A stretch of 64,000 nucleotides of DNA from Streptomyces sp. NRRL S-337 (GTDB lineage Bacteria; Actinomycetota; Actinomycetes; Streptomycetales; Streptomycetaceae): NCBI RefSeq assembly GCF_000720175.1, contig NZ_JOIX01000006.1, forward strand, positions 101,013 through 165,012. Direction: 5' to 3'. Below, piece after piece: positions 51,660 to 61,449 of the stretch. The notes below the pieces were generated by a model, which had not been told where the DNA came from, made no database searches, and was given only the letters and a program-made list of their open reading frames with translations. Numbering within the stretch: position 1 is the first letter of the stretch; every line of letters starts with the position of its first letter. Both the position numbers and the translations under genes were made by a program.

Positions 51660-51705
51660 GGGGGTCCCCTGTATGCGACGCATGTGAAGGAAGTTGCGCG
51701 CTGAT

Positions 51706-51729
51706 AAAATACCGGGTCCGCGGTCTTTT
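51706..51729. promoter_or_regulatory. Candidate autoregulatory element (ARE)
   Basis: AAAATACCG (51706-51714) and CGGTCTTTT (51721-51729) form an inverted repeat with 8 of 9 pairs around a 6-base centre. The size and sequence style match gamma-butyrolactone receptor operators. It lies 23 bases or more after the AfsA-type start and 51 bases before the receptor gene. Confidence 0.6.
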
Positions 51730-51735
51730 TCTGTG

Positions 51736-51758
51736 CTGCGGTAAAGACTGCGGCAAAC
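51736..51758. repeat. Direct repeat CTGCGGYAAA in the receptor promoter
   Basis: CTGCGGTAAAG (51736-51746) and CTGCGGCAAAC (51748-51758) repeat with a 12-base period beside the candidate ARE and could be additional half-sites. Confidence 0.4.
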
Positions 51759-51780
51759 ACCTGGTCACGGGAGACGCGAG

Positions 51781-52425
51781 TTGGCGAAACAGGAACGGGC
51801 GATCCGCACACGCAAGGCCTGCCTGGTGGCCGCCGCGGAGATTTTCAACGAGTACGGCTACGAAGCCGCCACCATCGCCGCCATCATCGAGCGGGCCAAG
51901 CTCACCCGGGGCGCGCTGTACTTCCACTTCACCTCCAAGGAGGAGCTCGCCCGCGGTGTCCTGGACGAAGCGGTGACCACCGAGGGGCTGGTGCCGCAGG
52001 TGCTCAAGCTCCAGGAGTGGGTGGACATCTCACTGCTGCTGGCTCACCGCCTGCCCCGGGAGCCCCTGTTGAGTGCGTCGATCCGGCTGTCCGTCGACTC
52101 CAAGGCGCGCAGCCTGTTCGGCACCCGCTGGCCCGACTGGATCGTGCTGGGCCGGGAGCTGCTCATCGAGGCCCGGGGGAGGGGTGAACTGCTGCCGCAC
52201 GTCGACCCGACCGACACGGCCCGGCTGTTCGTCGGTGCCTGGACCGGCGTGCAGCTCGTCGCGGAGGCCGTGCCGAACGCTCCCGACCTGTCCACCGAGA
52301 TCTCCCGGCTCCTGGAGCTCTTCCTGCCCAACGTCGCCGTTCCCGGGGTGCTGGCGAGGCTGGACACCTCACCGTTCCGCGCCGAGCGGCTCTTCGAGGC
52401 CGGGAAGGCGTCGGCGGTCTCCTGA
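51781..52425 (+). CDS. ScbR/ArpA-type gamma-butyrolactone receptor, TetR family
   Basis: TetR-fold repressor of 214 residues. The helix-turn-helix is at about 10-55 (IRTRKACLVAAAEIFNEYGY, then TRGALYFHFTSKEELA). The ligand domain carries the conserved Trp region RWPDWIVLGRELLIEARGRG, typical of butyrolactone receptors. The start is TTG 51781, preceded by GGGAGA. It is divergent from the AfsA-type synthase gene and probably represses both until the signalling molecule accumulates. Confidence 0.9.
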   Translation: MAKQERAIRTRKACLVAAAEIFNEYGYEAATIAAIIERAKLTRGALYFHFTSKEELARGVLDEAVTTEGLVPQVLKLQEWVDISLLLAHRLPREPLLSASIRLSVDSKARSLFGTRWPDWIVLGRELLIEARGRGELLPHVDPTDTARLFVGAWTGVQLVAEAVPNAPDLSTEISRLLELFLPNVAVPGVLARLDTSPFRAERLFEAGKASAVS

Positions 52426-52499
52426 GTCGGGTGCCGGGAGTGAGGCGCCGAGGTGGCGCGGCCAAAGAGACCGCCCGGTATTTTTCTTGCCCGCCCGGC

Positions 52500-53324
52500 T
52501 CAGCGCTGCTGGACGATCGTGAACACCGCGCCCTCGCTGTCGGCGACGGTGGCAGCCCGGCCGTGGGCGGACTCGTGGGCCGGGTCCAGTACCTGGCCGC
52601 CCAGTTCGCTGACGCGGCGGGCCGCGGCCTCCGTGTCGGGGACCGCGAAGTACGTCATCCAATGGGGGCCGCGGTCGCGGAGCGGTGCGTTGCCCACGCC
52701 GTGGATGCCGGCCACCGGGTGGCCCTTGAGCCGCAGCATCAGATAGTCGGAGCCGGAACCAGAGTCAGAGTCGGAGCCGGAGCCGGGTCCCGGGTCGGTG
52801 CCGTCGGCGGGAGCCGGCTCGGCCTCGAAGCCGAAGACGTGCTCGTAGAACGGGCTGACGGCGCCGGTCTCCTGGGTGACCAGTTCGTTCCACACCGGGG
52901 TGCCGGGCTCGCCGGTGACCGTGGTGCCCATCATCGTCCGGCCCTGCCAGATCCCGAAGATCGCCCCCTGCGGGTCGGAGGCGATCGCCATCCGGCCCGC
53001 GTCATGGTCCGCGTCCAGCGGGCCGACGCCCACCGTCCCGCCGCAGCAACGGATCTGTTCGGCGGTCACATCCGCGTCGTCGCTGGCCAGATAGGTGGTC
53101 CAGGCGACCGGCAGATGGCGGTCGGGGGCCAGCTCACCGACCCCGGCGACCTCCCGGCCGTCGAGGAAGGCCCGCGCGTACGGACCGAAGTGCTGCGGCC
53201 CCGGGCGGAACTCCCAGCCGAACAGCGCGCCGTAGAACTCCTGCGTCGCGGAAAGGCTGTGGGCCAGGAGGCTCACCCAGCAGGGCGCGCCGGGCATCCG
53301 CCGAGTCGCTGCCTCGGTCGTCAT
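52500..53324 (-). CDS. Two-domain VOC (glyoxalase-fold) protein
   Basis: A 274-residue protein with two vicinal-oxygen-chelate modules: the first has PCWVSLLAHSLSATQEFYGALFGW, the second WNELVTQETGAVSPFYEHVFGF. A Gly/Ser/Asp repeat of about 16 residues interrupts the second module. Relatives include hydroxylase- and resistance-type proteins, but most are uncharacterised. ATG 53324 follows GAGGAGAG. It ends convergent with the receptor gene; no functional link is evident. Confidence 0.82.
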   Translation of the reverse strand: MTTEAATRRMPGAPCWVSLLAHSLSATQEFYGALFGWEFRPGPQHFGPYARAFLDGREVAGVGELAPDRHLPVAWTTYLASDDADVTAEQIRCCGGTVGVGPLDADHDAGRMAIASDPQGAIFGIWQGRTMMGTTVTGEPGTPVWNELVTQETGAVSPFYEHVFGFEAEPAPADGTDPGPGSGSDSDSGSGSDYLMLRLKGHPVAGIHGVGNAPLRDRGPHWMTYFAVPDTEAAARRVSELGGQVLDPAHESAHGRAATVADSEGAVFTIVQQR

Positions 53325-53568
53325 CGTCACTCTCCTCGGAGCATCGGGGGCTGACCATGGGGGTACGGGCGGGGGCCCGAGCAGATGCTCGCACCCTGTG
53401 TCCTGGTGTGCGCCCCGGCCGCGCCGTCCACGGCGCGTTCGCAAAGGAGAATGCCCGTTTTGATGTTTCGAGTCCGTTTCGGAGTCGTAAATGCAGAGCG
53501 TAACTCCGTCATACGGAGGGTGCGCACCCGCTTCTGTACGTAGTCGCCGCTACGCAAGGATGAGTCCC

Positions 53569-54408
53569 ATGAATGTCATCATCACCGCTACCGAACTCGC
53601 GAGCGAGCTGGCGCAGTCCACTCCTCCGGTGGTCCTGGACGTCCGCTACCAGCTCGGGGGCCCGCCCGGCCGCCCCGAGTACGAGGCCGGCCATGTGCCC
53701 GGCGCGGTCTACGTTGACCTCGACGCCGAGCTGGCCGCGCCGCCCGGCCCGGCCGGCCGGCACCCGCTCCCCGATCTCGGCGTCTTCGCCAAGGCGATGC
53801 AGGCCGCCGGGGTCCGCGCGGACCGCCCGGTGGTCGTTTACGACGGCGGACAGGGCTGGGCGGCCGCCCGCGCCTGGTGGCTGCTGCGCTGGAGCGGCCA
53901 CCAGGACGTACGGGTGCTGGACGGCGGGCTGGCCGCCTGGCGGGCCGCAGGCGGCGAGCTGAGCCGCGCCCAACCGGCGCCGGAACCGGGCGACTTCACA
54001 CCGGTGCCGGGCGCGCTGCCGCTGCTGACCGCGGACGAGGCGGCCGCTCTGGCCCGCCGCGGTGTCCTGCTGGACGCCCGGGCCGGCGAGCGCTACCGGG
54101 GCGAGGTGGAGCCGCTCGACCGGGTCGCCGGCCACATCCCGGGCGCGGTGTCCGCGCCGACGACGGAGAACGTCGCCGAGGGCGGCACGGTCTTCAGGGA
54201 CCGGGCCGAGCTGGCCGAGCGGTTCGCGGCGCTGGGCGCCACCCCCGACACCGAGGTGGGCGTCTACTGCGGCTCCGGGGTCTCCGCGGCCCATCAGGTG
54301 CTCGCATTGGCCCATGCGGGCATCCCCGCGGCCCTGTACGTCGGTTCCTGGAGCGAATGGTCCGCCGACCCGTCCCGACCGGTCGCCACCGGCCCGCAGC
54401 CCGGCTGA
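53569..54408 (+). CDS. Thiosulfate sulfurtransferase (tandem rhodanese)
   Basis: A 279-residue enzyme with two rhodanese domains. The inactive N-terminal domain spans about 5-130 (VLDVRYQLGG, VYVDLD, VVYDGGQGWAAARAWWLL). The catalytic C-terminal domain spans about 145-270, with the active-site Cys in GVYCGSGVSAAH. It transfers sulfane sulfur from thiosulfate to cyanide or thiols. ATG 53569 is chosen because AAGGA lies 8 bases upstream; ATG 53560 overlaps that site. It is convergent with sepH across a terminator. Confidence 0.9.
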   Translation: MNVIITATELASELAQSTPPVVLDVRYQLGGPPGRPEYEAGHVPGAVYVDLDAELAAPPGPAGRHPLPDLGVFAKAMQAAGVRADRPVVVYDGGQGWAAARAWWLLRWSGHQDVRVLDGGLAAWRAAGGELSRAQPAPEPGDFTPVPGALPLLTADEAAALARRGVLLDARAGERYRGEVEPLDRVAGHIPGAVSAPTTENVAEGGTVFRDRAELAERFAALGATPDTEVGVYCGSGVSAAHQVLALAHAGIPAALYVGSWSEWSADPSRPVATGPQPG

Positions 54409-54442
54409 GCCCCGTCACGGGCCGTCCACGGCCCCGTACGCG

Positions 54443-54479
54443 CCGTCCGCCCGGCCCCTGAGCGGGACCGGACGGACGG
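54443..54479. terminator. Bidirectional terminator between rhodanese and sepH
   Basis: CCGTCCG-c-CCGG (54443-54454) pairs with CCGG-a-CGGACGG (54468-54479), one mismatch, with a 13-base loop. Confidence 0.7.
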
Positions 54480-54497
54480 GGCACGGACCGGCGGCCG

Positions 54498-55556
54498 CTA
54501 CTCCGGCTTCTTCCGCCGGGTGCCGAAGACGATCTCGTCCCAGCTGGGCACCGCGGCCCGGCGGCCGGGCCGGACGCCGTCCGCCTCGGCCTGCCGGTCC
54601 GTCGTCCCGGTCAGCCGGTCGCGGTGGCCGGCCACCGCCCGCGGCATCAGCACATCGGCGTACGCGGAACCCGCGCCCGCGCTCGCCGCCGGGGCCGGCG
54701 GCTCCTCGACCTCGGCCTCGGACTCCTCGTCGGCCTGCGGCGCCTTGGCGCTCTCCGGTACGACCATGTCGCCGCGGAAGCTCGGCACCGCCTCCAGCAG
54801 GCTGGTCAGCGAATCCCGCTCCCGCTCGCCGGTGGCCTCCTCCGTGCCCCGGGCGTCGTCCTCGCCGCCGGACTGGGCACCGCGCTCACCGCGCTCGGAG
54901 TGCCGGTCCAGCGTGCGGTCCAGCGGCCGGTCGCGCGGCAGCCGGGCGATCCGCGGTACGAACGGGAAGCTCGGCTCGGGCGTGTCGTCGGCCTCGCCGA
55001 TCAGCGCCCGGGCCTCGTCGTCCACGGCCTGGACGAGCCGGCGCGGCGGGTCGTAGGTCCAGCTCGCCGAGTGCGGTTCGGTGGCGACCCGGTAGACCAG
55101 CAGCACCTCCCAGGTGCCGTCGTCCCGGCGCCAGGAGTCCCACTGGACGCTGTCCTTGTCGGCGCCGCGCAGCAACAGCCGCTCTGCGACCGCCTCGCCG
55201 AGCTGCGGGCCGGTGTTCTCACCGGGCCGGCGCACCGGCGTCTTGCGGGCCCGCTCGGCCATGAAGGCGCGCTCGGCCAGCACCGGGCCCTCGAAGCGAC
55301 GCACCCGGTCGACGGGGATGCCGGCCAGCTGCGCGACCTCTTCGGCGGAGGCACCGGCTCTTATCCGGGCCTGGATGTCCCGCGGCCGCAGGTGGCTCTC
55401 GACCTCGATCTCGATCTGGCCCAGCCGCGCACGGTCGTTGCGGACGGCGGCGCGCAGCCGCTCGTCGATCGGAAGCGTGTACTCGGTGCTGTCCGCAGCT
55501 TTGAGCACCAGCCGTGTGCCGTCGTTGGAGACGGCCACGACACGCAGTTCGGGCAT
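54498..55556 (-). CDS. sepH: Septation protein SepH
   Basis: Actinobacterial cell-division protein of 352 residues that binds FtsZ and stimulates its assembly. The conserved N-terminal DUF3071 domain (about 1-170) begins MPELRVVAVSNDGTRLVLKA. It contains a helix-turn-helix-like motif (SAEEVAQLAGIPVDRVRRFE) and continues through WEVLLVYRV and ASWTYDP. An acidic disordered linker leads to a short conserved C-terminal segment (WDEIVFGTRRK). ATG 55556 is the family start. Confidence 0.92.
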   Translation of the reverse strand: MPELRVVAVSNDGTRLVLKAADSTEYTLPIDERLRAAVRNDRARLGQIEIEVESHLRPRDIQARIRAGASAEEVAQLAGIPVDRVRRFEGPVLAERAFMAERARKTPVRRPGENTGPQLGEAVAERLLLRGADKDSVQWDSWRRDDGTWEVLLVYRVATEPHSASWTYDPPRRLVQAVDDEARALIGEADDTPEPSFPFVPRIARLPRDRPLDRTLDRHSERGERGAQSGGEDDARGTEEATGERERDSLTSLLEAVPSFRGDMVVPESAKAPQADEESEAEVEEPPAPAASAGAGSAYADVLMPRAVAGHRDRLTGTTDRQAEADGVRPGRRAAVPSWDEIVFGTRRKKPE

Positions 55557-56053
55557 GGGGACCTCCCGGGTGGTGCCTGCCGACGTCACGTGCGTCGCTG
55601 CTTCCGCTAGTCGAGTGTGGCCTGCCCGGGTGCAGCCTGCCACAACATTGCCGAGTTGCCCGGCGTGTCGAGGCTTGGCCCTCGAACGCCGTTATGACAC
55701 GGTTACCAGTTCGCAACGCTCAGTGACCATGCCGCTTGCCCTGTCGCCGATCACCCGTGCCGAGCGGCGGCGCCCCGGGGTTGAGTGCCGCCATCTGGCC
55801 CCTCCCGTGGGTTCCGGGCAGCCGGACGGGAACCGGGGCCAGGGTTGGTCACAGTACTCCATTCGGACCACCGAGGTGGACCGCCGCGCCGCCGAACTTC
55901 CGGGGGAACGGTGGCGCTCGGTCACCTTGTCGATCTCTCGACCTGGCGCACGGGTGGGGAGTTTCACATATTCCCCAGATTCGGAACTGTTGACTCCGCC
56001 AATTGGTCATTTCTCCGTGCAAGATGGATCGAAGGGGCTATCAAAGGTTGGAG
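55557..56053. other. Intergenic region between sepH and a divergent membrane protein gene
   Basis: About 500 bases with no supported gene. It must contain divergent promoters. AT-rich stretches lie near 55965-56040, but no clear -35/-10 pair was identified. Confidence 0.4.
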
Positions 56054-57169
56054 ATGGACGAAGAAACCGAAACTGGCACGAAGAAGAAGGAGAAGCGGAT
56101 AGACCTGAGCGTCGCTCAGGTGGCCGGCAGTGCACTCGCCGCGGCCGTCGCCGCGTATCTCGCCGGTCAACTCGGTGTGTACGGAACCATCATCGGCGCG
56201 GGTCTGGTCAGTGTCGTGGCCACCACCGGCGGGTCGATATTCCAGCACCTCTTCCGGCGTACCGGCGAGCAGATCAAGGAGGCTTCGGTCAGCACCCGGC
56301 CGAGGCCGCGCCGCTCCTCCTCCCGCATCCCATCCATCACCCGCCAGGCCGGGCAGCCCGACCCCACGATGGTGCTGCCCACCTTCGACAAGCAGGGCAC
56401 GGAGGACCCCGTCACCTCCGTCGCCGCCCGGACCTCCGGGCCCGACGCGGCCCGTACACAGGTGATCCCCCGGGCCGAGATGGCCCGCCGGCGCGATCCC
56501 GCGAATGCCCATCCCCTCGACCGGACCCACATGGTGCCGCGCCTCGACGAGCGCGCCCTGTCGCCGGGGCGGCCGCCCGCCCGCCGGGCTGCCGCTCCCA
56601 CCGCGCCGGCCCCGGCCGCGCCCCCCGTCGGCCGGCCCGAGGAGATCAGCGCCACCACGTACGGCACCCGGCTGCGCGGCTGGAAGCGGCCGGCGCTCGG
56701 CGCGCTCGCGGTCTTCGCCCTCGCCATGGGAGGGGTCACCGCCACCGAGCTGCTGACCGGGCAGACCCCGAGCGGCCAGCAGGGCACCACGCTCGGCAAT
56801 CTCACCCGGACCGGGAGCACCGGCCGGCACCAGCCCGTCACCCCGCAGTCGCCCGGTCCGGGCGACACCCCGAGGGACGGCGGCCGGCACGGCAACGGCA
56901 GCGGTGCGACCCCGGACCCGGGCAGGTCCGGCGACACCGGCGACGGCCGGGGCACCGACCACGGCACCCCGTCACCGAGCCCCAGCCCGTCCGACGGCGG
57001 CAAGAGCTCGCCGGACCCGGAGAACTCGCCGTCCACGAACCCGTCCCCGAGCGGTTCGGCGGACAGCGGCGACACCGGAAGCGGTGACGACGCGACCGGC
57101 GGCAACCAGGGGAGTCAGCAGAACGGGCCGGAGCCCGAGGCGGGGGCGCCGGAACCGGGAGCTTCCTGA
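56054..57169 (+). CDS. Membrane protein with glycine-zipper hairpin and disordered tail
   Basis: A 371-residue protein. A charged N-terminus is followed by a Gly/Ala-rich hydrophobic hairpin (about 17-60: VAGSALAAAVAAYLAGQLG, IIGAGLVSVVATTGGS), then a polar segment with TGEQIKEASVS. An Arg/Pro linker and a second transmembrane helix (about 218-236) precede a long Gly/Ser/Pro/Asp-rich tail. No function recognised. AAAGG...GGAG precedes the ATG. A 15-bp tandem duplication (GGGAGCTTCCTGAA twice) straddles the stop codon. Confidence 0.7.
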   Translation: MDEETETGTKKKEKRIDLSVAQVAGSALAAAVAAYLAGQLGVYGTIIGAGLVSVVATTGGSIFQHLFRRTGEQIKEASVSTRPRPRRSSSRIPSITRQAGQPDPTMVLPTFDKQGTEDPVTSVAARTSGPDAARTQVIPRAEMARRRDPANAHPLDRTHMVPRLDERALSPGRPPARRAAAPTAPAPAAPPVGRPEEISATTYGTRLRGWKRPALGALAVFALAMGGVTATELLTGQTPSGQQGTTLGNLTRTGSTGRHQPVTPQSPGPGDTPRDGGRHGNGSGATPDPGRSGDTGDGRGTDHGTPSPSPSPSDGGKSSPDPENSPSTNPSPSGSADSGDTGSGDDATGGNQGSQQNGPEPEAGAPEPGAS

Positions 57170-57218
57170 ACGGGGAGCTTCCTGAAACGGCCGTTTCCGC
57201 CCGCGTCGGGTGCCCGGG

Positions 57219-58562
57219 TCAGTCCCCGAGCACCCGGCGCAGGTAGGCGTTGCCGAACCGCCGGTCCGGGTCCAGCCGGTCCCGGACGGCGGTGAACTCG
57301 CCGAACCGCGGGTAGGCGTCGGCGAGGTACGCCACGTCACGGGTGTGCAGCTTGCCCCAGTGCGGGCGGCCCTCGTGCGCGGTCATGATCCGCTCGGCGG
57401 CCGCGAAGTACGCCTCGTGCGGCGTGCCGCGGTACATGTGCACGGCGACGTAGACGGTCTCCCGGCCGGAGGCGGTGGACAGCGGGAGGTCGTCGGCCGG
57501 CGCGGTGCGCACCTCCACCGGGAAGCTGATCCTGAAGTCCGAGCGCTCCACCAGCGCCTTCAGCTCGCCCAGCGCCGCGACCGCGGCCGCCCGGGGCAGC
57601 GCGTACTCCATCTCCACGAACCGCACCCGTCGTGGCGAGGTGAACACCTTGTAGGGGATGTCGGTGTACGTACGGGCCGACAGGGCGCGGCTGGAGATCC
57701 TGGCGATGCCCGGTATGGCGGCCGGCACCGCACGGCCGACGGCGCAGGCGACCTGGAAGACGCCGTTGGAGAGCAGCTCGTCCTCGACCCAGCCGCTGAT
57801 CCGGCCGGGCGGGGCCGCGGGGCCCTGGCTGCGGTTGTTGCGCTTGGTGTTGCAGTTGCCGGTGTGCGGGAACCAGTAGAACTCGAAGTGCTCGTTCTCC
57901 GCGACCAGTTCGTCGAACCGGCCGGTCACCTCGTCGAACGGCATCGGCTCCTCACGGGCGTTCAGCAGGAACTCCGGCTCCACCGCGAAGGTGAGCTCGC
58001 TGATCACGCCGAGCGCGCCCAGGCCCAGCCGGGCGGCGGCGAAGACGTCCGGGTTCTCCTCGGCGGAACAGGTCAGCACCGAGCCGTCGGCGGTGACCAG
58101 CTCCAGGGCGGTGACCTGGGCGGCCAGCGACGCCGAGTCCCGGCCGGTGCCGTGGGTGCCGGTGCTGACCGCCCCGGAGACGGTCTGCTCCATGATGTCG
58201 CCCATGTTGGTCAGCGACAGCCCGTGCGCGGACAGCGTCTCGTTGAGGTGCTTGAGGGGCGTTCCGGCGGCCACCGTGACCGTGCCGGCCGCGCGGTCCA
58301 CCGCACGGACGCCGGTCAGCCGCTCGGGACGGACCAGCAGCCCGTCGGTGGCGGCCGCCGGGGTGAAGGAGTGGCCGGTACCGGCCGCCTTGACCGTCAG
58401 CCCGTCCGCGGCGGCGGCGCGGACCGCGGCCGCCAGCTCTTCAGTGCTCGCCGGGGCCACGCTCCGGGCAGGGCGGGTGGTGACGTTGCCCGCCCAGTTG
58501 CGCCACGGGGCGGCCGTGGAGCCGCGCCCTCCCCAGCCGCCGACGGCGTTGCTGACTGCCAT
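57219..58562 (-). CDS. FAD-dependent sugar-lactone oxidase (D-arabinono-1,4-lactone oxidase family)
   Basis: Vanillyl-alcohol-oxidase-type flavoenzyme of 447 residues. The FAD-binding PCMH domain (about 20-200) shows VKAAGTGHSFTPAAATDGLL, LTNMGDIMEQTVSGAVSTGTHGTG and GLGALGVISELTF. The C-terminal ALO domain ends with RPHWGKLH and DPDRRFGNAYLRRVLG. The TGTHG segment gives the position where some relatives attach FAD covalently. It likely oxidises an aldonolactone or alditol. ATG 58562 is preferred over an open frame seven codons earlier. Confidence 0.87.
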   Translation of the reverse strand: MAVSNAVGGWGGRGSTAAPWRNWAGNVTTRPARSVAPASTEELAAAVRAAAADGLTVKAAGTGHSFTPAAATDGLLVRPERLTGVRAVDRAAGTVTVAAGTPLKHLNETLSAHGLSLTNMGDIMEQTVSGAVSTGTHGTGRDSASLAAQVTALELVTADGSVLTCSAEENPDVFAAARLGLGALGVISELTFAVEPEFLLNAREEPMPFDEVTGRFDELVAENEHFEFYWFPHTGNCNTKRNNRSQGPAAPPGRISGWVEDELLSNGVFQVACAVGRAVPAAIPGIARISSRALSARTYTDIPYKVFTSPRRVRFVEMEYALPRAAAVAALGELKALVERSDFRISFPVEVRTAPADDLPLSTASGRETVYVAVHMYRGTPHEAYFAAAERIMTAHEGRPHWGKLHTRDVAYLADAYPRFGEFTAVRDRLDPDRRFGNAYLRRVLGD

Positions 58563-58742
58563 GGTGACGTCCCCTCCCTCCACGCGGGCCGGCCGGTCGG
58601 CCGCCGCGGGTGTGAGCGCATGATGTCAGTCACCCCGGGGTCCTCCACAGGGGCCGAACGGAATTGCGCGATCAAGGAATCGGCCGCAATCACCCGGCTC
58701 CGGGACATCTCGTACCGCCGGTAACCCCCGGGGTCGCGCGAC

Positions 58743-60017
58743 TCACCCGACGGGCTGCCCGTCCTGCCGTTCCGCGGCCGCCGTACCGCCCTCCGGCAGA
58801 CCCGCCGCGACCGGGCCGGCCGCCGCGGACGACGCCTGCCGCGGACGGAGCCGGTGGTAGCCCGCGAACGCCACCAGCGCGGCCAGTACGCCCGACGCCC
58901 CCGGCACCAGATAGCCGCGCTCCGCACCCGCGGCGTCCACCACCCAGCCGGCCGCCGACGAACCCAGGGCGACCCCCACGGCCAGACCGGTGCTGGTCCA
59001 CGTCATGCCCTCGGTCAGCTTCGACCGCGGGACGTGCTCCTCGACCAGCGCCATCGTCGTCACCATCGTCGGGGCGATGGACAGCCCCGCCACGAACAGC
59101 GCGACCGCCAGCAGCGGCAGCGAACCCACCAGCTGCAGCGGCACCATGCTCACCGCCATCGCGCACACCCCGATCACCCAGCGGCGCGACGGATGGCCCT
59201 TCAGGTGCAGCAGCCCGAAGACGGCGCCCGCCACACACGAACCGAGCGCATACACGGCCAGCACCAGACTGGCCGCCGTCTTGTGCCCGGCCTCCTCCGC
59301 GAACGCCACCGTCACCACGTCGATCGCCCCGAAGATCGCGCCGGTCGCCACGAACGTCCCCACCAGCACCTGCAGCCCCCGCGAACGCAGCGCCGAGCCG
59401 TTGGCCTGCTGCTCCCCCCGATGCGGCACCGGCTCCGTCGCCCGCTGCGCCGTCAGCCAGAACACCCCGGCCGCCAGGAAGCCCCCCGCCAGCAGCGGCC
59501 CGGCCTCCGGGAACCACGCGGTGGACAGCCCGATCGACAGGATCGGCCCGACGATGAAGCACATCTCGTCGACGATCGACTCCCACGAGTACGCGGTGTG
59601 CAGCTCCCGCGGAGAGCCCCGGTACAGCTCCGCCCAGCGCGCCCGGACCATCGACCCGACGCTCGGCACGCACCCCGCACACGCGGAGAAGACGAACAGC
59701 ACCCAGTCCGGCCACCGCTGCTGGGCACTCAGCAGCAGACCCGCGACCGCGGCGAGCGACACCAGCGTCGCCGGGCGCAGTACCCGGCGCTGGCCGTGCC
59801 GGTCCACCAGCCGGGAGATCTGCGGGCCGAGCACCGCCGCGGACAGCGCGAGGGTCGCCGACAGCGCGCCCGCCAGGCCGTACCGCCCGGTCAGCTGGGA
59901 GACCATCGTGACGACACCGATGCTCAACATCGACAGCGGCATCCGGCCCAGCAGCCCGGCGGCGGAGAAGGACTTGGTGCCGGGGCGGCCGAAGATGGCG
60001 CGGTAGGGACTGGGCAA
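58743..60017 (-). CDS. MFS transporter
   Basis: Major facilitator permease of about 424 residues with 12 predicted transmembrane segments. The loop 2-3 motif appears as RLVDRHGQRRVLRP, and a second-half equivalent near PRSKLTEGMTWTST. The C-terminal tail is Ala/Pro-rich. Substrate unknown; drug or metabolite export is typical. TTG 60017 (LPSPYRAIFG) is the likely start, since the 28 codons upstream look like leader; GTG 60101 is the far limit. It is divergent from hemH. Confidence 0.85.
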   Translation of the reverse strand: MPSPYRAIFGRPGTKSFSAAGLLGRMPLSMLSIGVVTMVSQLTGRYGLAGALSATLALSAAVLGPQISRLVDRHGQRRVLRPATLVSLAAVAGLLLSAQQRWPDWVLFVFSACAGCVPSVGSMVRARWAELYRGSPRELHTAYSWESIVDEMCFIVGPILSIGLSTAWFPEAGPLLAGGFLAAGVFWLTAQRATEPVPHRGEQQANGSALRSRGLQVLVGTFVATGAIFGAIDVVTVAFAEEAGHKTAASLVLAVYALGSCVAGAVFGLLHLKGHPSRRWVIGVCAMAVSMVPLQLVGSLPLLAVALFVAGLSIAPTMVTTMALVEEHVPRSKLTEGMTWTSTGLAVGVALGSSAAGWVVDAAGAERGYLVPGASGVLAALVAFAGYHRLRPRQASSAAAGPVAAGLPEGGTAAAERQDGQPVG

Positions 60018-60199
60018 CGGGGGCGCTCCGCCGGATGAGGACCGAAGATCGGTAAGGAATGTATGTGGCCGATACAGCTTACGGGCGGTGCCGAGCCCCA
60101 CGCCTCCGATTTTTCGGCCCGATCCCGCTGCGCTCGCCGGCCGTCCGCCTACCGGGACCTGCCCGCCGCACCCGGGGGAGGGGTGGCAGGATCGATGCC

Positions 60200-61354
60200 A
60201 TGCCCGAACAGCGTGATCCCCGCCCCTACGACGCCCTGCTGCTGCTCTCTTTCGGCGGCCCCGAAGGCCCCGAGGACGTCGTCCCGTTCCTGGAGAACGT
60301 CACCCGCGGCCGCGGCATCCCCCGCGAGCGGCTCAAGGAGGTGGGGCAGCACTACTTCCTGTTCGGCGGCGTCAGCCCGATCAACGCCCAGAACCGCGAA
60401 CTGCTCGACGCACTGCGCAAGGACTTCGCCGAGAACGGCCTGGAACTGCCGGTCTACTGGGGCAACCGCAACTGGGCGCCCTACCTGACCGACACCCTGC
60501 GCCAGATGGTGGGCGACGGCCACCGCCGCATCGCCGTACTGGCGACCAGCGCCTACGCCTCGTACTCGGGCTGCCGCCAGTACCGCGAGAACCTCGCCGA
60601 CGCGCTCGCCGCCCTCCAGGCCGAGGGTCTGCCGGTCCCCCAGGTCGACAAACTGCGGCACTACTTCAACCACCCCGGCTTCGTCCGGCCGATGGTCGAC
60701 GGCGTGCTGGCCTCCCTCGCCGCGCTGCCCGAGGACGTCCGCGACGGCGCCCACCTCGCCTTCACCACGCACTCCATCCCCACCGCAGCCGCGGACACCT
60801 CCGGCACCCCGGAGGACCACACCGAGGACGGCGCGGGCGGCGCCTACGTGGCCCAGCACCTCGACGTGGCACGGGTGATCGCCGACGCGGTCCGCGCGGA
60901 GACCGGGGTGGACCACCCCTGGCAGCTCGTCTACCAGTCCCGCAGCGGCGCCCCGCACATCCCCTGGCTGGAGCCGGACATCTGCGACCACCTGGAGGAG
61001 CGGCACGCCGCCGGCGTCCCCGCCGTGGTCATGGCCCCCATCGGCTTCGTCTCGGACCACATGGAGGTCAAGTACGACCTCGACACCGAGGCCACCGCCA
61101 AGGCCGCCGAACTGGGGCTGCCGGTCGCCCGGTCCGCGACCGTGGGCGCCGACCCCCGGTTCGCCGCCGCCGTCCGAGAGCTCCTCCTGGAGCGCGCCGC
61201 CACCGAATGCGGCCGCACCCCCGAGCGCTGCGCCCTGGGCGCCCTGGGCCCCTCCCACGACCTGTGCCCGGTCGGCTGCTGCCCGGCCCGCACCCCGCGC
61301 CCGGCCGCGGCCGGCGCCGACTGGCAGGGCCCGGCCGCTCAAGGCCCCGCGTAG
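60200..61354 (+). CDS. hemH: Ferrochelatase (coproporphyrin type)
   Basis: Enzyme of 384 residues inserting ferrous iron into the porphyrin; in actinobacteria the substrate is coproporphyrin III (CpfC). Active-site signatures are [29 protein letters not shown] (catalytic His) and [20 protein letters not shown] (Glu and His-containing). Candidate [2Fe-2S] ligands are Cys in SGCRQY and C-terminal [11 protein letters not shown]...LCPVGCC. ATG 60200 lacks a Shine-Dalgarno, but CAGGAT sits 7 bases upstream, so it may be leaderless. Followed after 95 bases by a monophosphatase gene. Confidence 0.92.
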   Translation: MPEQRDPRPYDALLLLSFGGPEGPEDVVPFLENVTRGRGIPRERLKEVGQHYFLFGGVSPINAQNRELLDALRKDFAENGLELPVYWGNRNWAPYLTDTLRQMVGDGHRRIAVLATSAYASYSGCRQYRENLADALAALQAEGLPVPQVDKLRHYFNHPGFVRPMVDGVLASLAALPEDVRDGAHLAFTTHSIPTAAADTSGTPEDHTEDGAGGAYVAQHLDVARVIADAVRAETGVDHPWQLVYQSRSGAPHIPWLEPDICDHLEERHAAGVPAVVMAPIGFVSDHMEVKYDLDTEATAKAAELGLPVARSATVGADPRFAAAVRELLLERAATECGRTPERCALGALGPSHDLCPVGCCPARTPRPAAAGADWQGPAAQGPA

Positions 61355-61449
61355 ACCCGTACCCCGCGGCGGCGGACGCCCGGCGGTTGCCGTGTGCCCT
61401 ATGCGGCCCGACCGCCGCCCGACCGCCGCTCGTCCGAGCAAGGAGCACC

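Noticed and set aside
55114..57087. 657-codon plus-strand frame spanning the sepH-membrane protein gap
   Set aside because: It begins antisense to sepH and runs out of frame over the gene at 56054; no conserved motif.
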